Assembly: GCA_013330215.1 (NCBI GenBank)
Contig: DUIS01000041.1
Coordinates: forward strand, 1 to 8,049
Reading direction: 5' to 3'
DNA from: Microcaldota archaeon
GTDB lineage: Archaea; Micrarchaeota; Micrarchaeia; Micrarchaeales; Micrarchaeaceae
DNA length: 8,049 nt
Positions within the stretch are counted from its first letter, which is position 1, and every line of letters begins with the position of its first letter. The notes beneath the pieces were generated by a model. It made no database searches, was not told the origin of the DNA, and saw only the letters and a program-made list of their open reading frames with translations. The translations under genes were made by a program, and so were the position numbers. Of the stretch, positions 5,885 through 8,049 are shown piece by piece.

Positions 5885-6445
5885 ATGTTCATACCAGAAT
5901 CGTATAGAAGACTGAAGCGGGGGCCGCAGGTCATACTGCCAAAGGACATCGGAATAATAATCGCATACACGGGCGTGAACCGTAACAGCGTATGCCTTGA
6001 TGCGGGAACAGGCAGCGGATGGCTGGCGGTGTCGCTCGCAAGGATATGCAAGCAGGTCACGAGCTACGACCTCAGGGAGGATTTCCTGAAGATAGCGGAG
6101 CGCAACAAGGTAATCGAGGGCCTCGACAACCTGGTGCTCAAGAAGGGTGACATAACAAAGAAGATAAGCGAGAGCGGTGTCGACCTGGTGACGCTTGACA
6201 TGCCCGATTCACAGAAGGCGATAAAGAATGCCCACAAGGCGCTCAAGCAGGAGGGCTACATATGCGGATACCTCCCGCACATGGAGCAGGTGACGAAGTT
6301 CGTGAAGGAACTTAACAAATACAAATTCAGGAACATTGCTACATTCGAGGTTATACTTAGGGACATGCTAGTGCGCGAGGAGGGAATGCGCCCCTCGACA
6401 AAAGGAGTATGGCACACAGCATACCTGGTATTCGCGCAGAAATAA
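5885..6445 (+). CDS. trmI: tRNA (adenine-N1)-methyltransferase, TrmI type, lacking the N-terminal domain
   Basis: Predicted SAM-dependent enzyme making m1A57/58 in the tRNA T-loop. Its 186 residues begin at once with the TrmI signature RGPQVILPKD (12-21), followed by SAM motif I LDAGTGSGWLA (38-48), the motif II Asp in SYDLRED (D62), GDI (88-90) and LDMP (104-107, D105 being the family's catalytic acidic residue). GYLPHMEQV (128-136) and the C-terminal WHTAYLVFAQK complete the Rossmann core. Usual TrmI proteins have about 250 residues, with this signature near residue 75, so the small N-terminal beta domain is missing. The preceding frame is taken by the topoisomerase tail four bases upstream, so no longer form is evident. 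The family GHTAYL is WHTAYL here. Likely co-translated with the topoisomerase. Substrate from family; reduced form needs care. Confidence 0.85.
   Translation: MFIPESYRRLKRGPQVILPKDIGIIIAYTGVNRNSVCLDAGTGSGWLAVSLARICKQVTSYDLREDFLKIAERNKVIEGLDNLVLKKGDITKKISESGVDLVTLDMPDSQKAIKNAHKALKQEGYICGYLPHMEQVTKFVKELNKYKFRNIATFEVILRDMLVREEGMRPSTKGVWHTAYLVFAQK
6407..6424 (+). repeat. Direct repeat copy 1, inside the end of the methyltransferase gene
   Basis: These 18 bases (GTATGGCACACAGCATAC) encode part of the conserved GVWHTAYL end of the methyltransferase. They recur 54 bases downstream at 6461-6478 with 16 of 18 matches. The offset keeps the same codon phase: the second copy would read GVCHIAYA if translated in the methyltransferase frame. 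Confidence 0.5.
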
Positions 6446-6456
6446 GGATAAATAGG

Positions 6457-6482
6457 AGGCGTATGCCACATAGCATACGCCT
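6457..6482. repeat. Perfect 10-bp inverted repeat (hairpin) just after the methyltransferase gene
   Basis: AGGCGTATGC (6457-6466) and GCATACGCCT (6473-6482) are exact reverse complements separated by CACATA. In RNA this gives a 10-bp stem with a 6-base loop starting 11 bases after the stop. No T-tract follows, so it is not a standard archaeal terminator; 3'-end protection or processing is possible. It contains the second copy (6461-6478) of the direct repeat at 6407-6424. Confidence 0.7.
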
Positions 6483-6550
6483 GGGTGGATGAGAATAGGG
6501 TTTCTACAAAATAAGCACAAAAGTGCAGGAAAAGTTTGGACTCAAATGTA

Positions 6551-6558
6551 TTTAAATA
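6551..6558 (+). promoter_or_regulatory. TATA box of the alpha/beta hydrolase gene
   Basis: TTTAAATA is a near-consensus archaeal box A in a 171-base gap after the methyltransferase gene. It predicts transcription start around 6580 and a leader of roughly 35-45 bases before the GTG (6617) or ATG (6626). The rest of the gap (6483-6550) shows no feature I can name. Confidence 0.65.
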
Positions 6559-6562
6559 GTCC

Positions 6563-6580
6563 GGTATCCATTAAGATACC
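6563..6580. promoter_or_regulatory. Dyad GGTATC-N6-GATACC between TATA box and predicted transcription start
   Basis: A perfect 6-bp inverted repeat with a 6-base spacer begins four bases after the TATA box and ends about where transcription should start. Half-site spacing of one helical turn (12 bases centre to centre) fits a dimeric helix-turn-helix repressor that would block polymerase or TFB. The role is inferred from position; no regulator gene is visible nearby. Confidence 0.45.
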
Positions 6581-6616
6581 CGTCCCTTTGAATAGGTTTG
6601 AAAACTTGTATAATTC

Positions 6617-7528
6617 GTGAAAGAAATGCCAAAGGATATTGTATTGAAGGGAGAACTGGTCTCGTTCCCGACAAAGGACGGACTTATGTTACACGGTTTC
6701 CTAGTTAGGCCGAAAAGGAGAAGCACAAAAGCACTGATACATGTGCACGGCCTTCAGGGAAAATTCTATGGAAGCAGCTTTGCGGATGCGCTCTCAAAAG
6801 AGGCGGCGGAAAAGGGGATCAATTTCCTATCGATTGAGCTGAGAGGGAGCTACACCATTGTTGGTTTTAGGAAGAGGAAAGGAAGAAAAAAGGTCTGGGT
6901 CTCCGCTGGTGGTGGGTTCGAGAGGTTCGAGGATTCTGTTTATGACATAGCGGCAGCGATAAGGTTCCTCAGGAGGCAGGGCGTAAGGGAGATATACCTT
7001 GAGGGGCACAGCACAGGCTGCCAGAAGATAACGTACTACCAATACAAGAAAAAGGACAGAAGCGTGAAGGCGCTAGCCCTCTCCGCGCCGGCTGACGATT
7101 ACAACATCGAAAAGAAGGCATTCGGAAAAGATTTTGGAGGCGTTGTCGCGCGTGCAAAGGTTCTCTGTAAGAAGGACAGAGACATCCCACTGCCGAAGAA
7201 CAGGATAATAAAAAACGGCGAGTTCAGCGTCGGGAGGTTCCTCAGTTTTGCCGACACGAAGTTTGTAGAGGCAAGGCTGTTCAATTACGATTCGGACAAG
7301 CTGAGGGAATTCGGAAGTATACGTCAGCCGGTACTTGCAATATTCGGCAGCAGGGAGGAACACAGGCTGAAGCCCGTAAGGGAATACATGCGAATACTTG
7401 AAAGAGATACGGGATCAAAGAGGTTCGATCATCTTATAATAAAAGGTGGAGACCACGGTTTCAGTGGTCACGAAAAAGAGACAGCAAAGGCCATAATAAA
7501 ATGGCTGGGCTCTTTAGCTAAGCGGTAA
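6617..7528 (+). CDS. Alpha/beta hydrolase (serine hydrolase, esterase/peptidase-like)
   Basis: Cytoplasmic serine hydrolase of the alpha/beta fold; no signal peptide. The opening is SFPTKDGLMLHGFLVRP, typical of single-domain hydrolases. HVHGLQG (42-48) forms the oxyanion region, and YLEGHSTGC (127-135) is the nucleophile elbow with S132. KALALSAPAD follows, then PVLAIFGSREEH (238-249) supplies the acid (E247 or E248, at the usual Asp place), and IIKGGDHGF carries H280. The order and the length (303) fit the fold well; the substrate cannot be told. A very basic stretch, FRKRKGRKK (84-92), follows the ELRG strand. The start is GTG 6617 or ATG 6626; GTGA at 6617-6620 could be the ribosome binding site for the ATG. 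It has its own TATA box and possible operator, so it is probably separate from the topoisomerase operon. Confidence 0.82.
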   Translation: MKEMPKDIVLKGELVSFPTKDGLMLHGFLVRPKRRSTKALIHVHGLQGKFYGSSFADALSKEAAEKGINFLSIELRGSYTIVGFRKRKGRKKVWVSAGGGFERFEDSVYDIAAAIRFLRRQGVREIYLEGHSTGCQKITYYQYKKKDRSVKALALSAPADDYNIEKKAFGKDFGGVVARAKVLCKKDRDIPLPKNRIIKNGEFSVGRFLSFADTKFVEARLFNYDSDKLREFGSIRQPVLAIFGSREEHRLKPVREYMRILERDTGSKRFDHLIIKGGDHGFSGHEKETAKAIIKWLGSLAKR

Positions 7529-7543
7529 AGAGACCAGACCTTA

Positions 7544-8049
7544 CTACTGAAACCTCAAGAGAGGGAATAACTTCTCTAACTGATAGTAACGGTACGCGCC
7601 AGATCCCCTCAAAAATGGGTCTCTCTGTTCTCTTTTTTGCGCAAGGATGCCGACCCTTCCCAATGGGCTGGCCTCGAAATCTGCCAATGTTTTTATTTCC
7701 CCCTTCTTTGCCATGGCTAAAGCCTCTCCTTCTGGGTTGTTTACACCATAATAGTGCAACCTCCACTGCTCTATGCCAAGTGCCTCGGCATGGCGTCTAT
7801 ACCTCTCCTCTTTGAACACCCAGCCAAATATCACTATGGTGTATGGCATCTCACCTGTTAGCTGGACAAATCTACCCACACTAAAGGCCAGGTTCTCTAG
7901 TGAATCGCGTGCAAAATCTTCAGTAGTCGCCCTGCCCTTGACTCTATCCATGGTCAACCAAAGATGCTGGTCTGATAGTGCCCAATAACTCTGCGCCTCT
8001 GAAAACGGACCAGCCTTCTCTCTTGTTTGCCCACCTGAAAAGATGAGTA
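7544..8049 (-). CDS. DUF218 (YdcF/SanA-like) family protein, C-terminal part (cut by right edge)
   Basis: On the minus strand the frame runs open from the right edge to a TAG at 7544, giving 167 residues. The TTG at 7957 is not the real start, because family sequence continues upstream. Visible in order: LIFSGGQTREKAGPFSEAQSYW (SGG and SEA motifs), TTEDFARDSLENLAFSVGRF (the DS.EN motif), PYTIVIFGWVFKEERYRRHAEALG, and a C-terminal AQKREQRDPFLRG. These are DUF218 core motifs; the enzyme activity of the family is not settled. From memory, the GGQTR..AGP.SEA opening and the KR..R.PF ending resemble the soluble branch found in fungi and other eukaryotes more than the membrane-anchored bacterial SanA/ElyC. 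The gene converges with the hydrolase gene, with 15 bases between them. No membrane segment is visible in this part. Confidence 0.75.
   Translation of the reverse strand, partial: LIFSGGQTREKAGPFSEAQSYWALSDQHLWLTMDRVKGRATTEDFARDSLENLAFSVGRFVQLTGEMPYTIVIFGWVFKEERYRRHAEALGIEQWRLHYYGVNNPEGEALAMAKKGEIKTLADFEASPLGRVGILAQKREQRDPFLRGSGAYRYYQLEKLFPLLRFQ

Noticed and set aside
6457..6482. The perfect hairpin as an intrinsic terminator.
   Set aside because: No T-tract follows it; the next bases are CTGGGTGGATGAG. Archaeal termination depends on the U-tract.
6446..6616. A non-coding RNA gene or tRNA in the longest intergenic gap.
   Set aside because: No cloverleaf, T-loop or box C/D/H-ACA pattern was seen; only the hairpin, TATA box and dyad are supportable.
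7518..7815. Open frames on both strands overlapping the DUF218 gene (minus 7518-7766, plus 7615-7815).
   Set aside because: The DUF218 frame explains this stretch with conserved motifs; the others are low-complexity shadows.
1..8049. CRISPR array, insertion sequence or toxin-antitoxin/defence system.
   Set aside because: No regularly spaced repeats, transposase motifs, terminal inverted repeats or recognisable defence genes were found on either strand.

Overview
The window looks like archaeal chromosomal DNA. The signs are a type IA topoisomerase of the archaeal kind with a TOPRIM motif of DFDIEG form, a TrmI-type tRNA methyltransferase, an EF-Tu/SelB-like translation GTPase fragment, TATA-box-like promoters (TTTAAATA at 6551-6558), a GGTGATC ribosome binding site, TTG/GTG starts, heavy use of ATA and AGG codons, and very tight gene packing. 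A small-genome (DPANN/Micrarchaeota-like) lineage is possible, but this is a guess from style and not demonstrated.

Layout. 2-448: C-terminal part of an EF-Tu/SelB-like translation GTPase, cut by the left edge, followed by a T-rich terminator. 542-1300: a secreted glutamic peptidase of the G1 (eqolisin) type, clearly A+T-richer than its surroundings and probably acquired. 1328-2038 (minus): an orphan protein with seven predicted membrane segments. 2063-2551: a membrane-anchored DUF192 protein with a remarkable density of N-glycosylation sequons. 2564-3258 (minus): two adjacent four-helix DMT/EamA-type proteins that probably form a heteromer.

3276-6445 (plus) is the likely main operon: a small two-helix membrane protein with a basic tail, DNA topoisomerase I with two altered zinc fingers and a lysine-rich tail, and a tRNA (adenine-N1) methyltransferase lacking the usual N-terminal domain. 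Its end is marked by a perfect hairpin that resembles a copy of the end of the methyltransferase gene. 6551-6580 holds a TATA box and a perfect dyad in front of an alpha/beta hydrolase (6617-7528). 7544-8049 (minus): C-terminal part of a DUF218 protein, cut by the right edge.

The operon at 3276-6445 serves DNA topology and tRNA modification. The 542-3258 block is dominated by exported or membrane proteins (peptidase, 7-helix protein, DUF192 protein, transporter pair). I found no CRISPR array, insertion sequence, tRNA or rRNA, and no clearly recognisable new multi-gene system. The most unusual features are the matched Cys-to-Asp changes in the topoisomerase fingers, the minimal TrmI, the sequon-dense DUF192 protein, the operator-like dyad, and the fungal-looking DUF218 protein.
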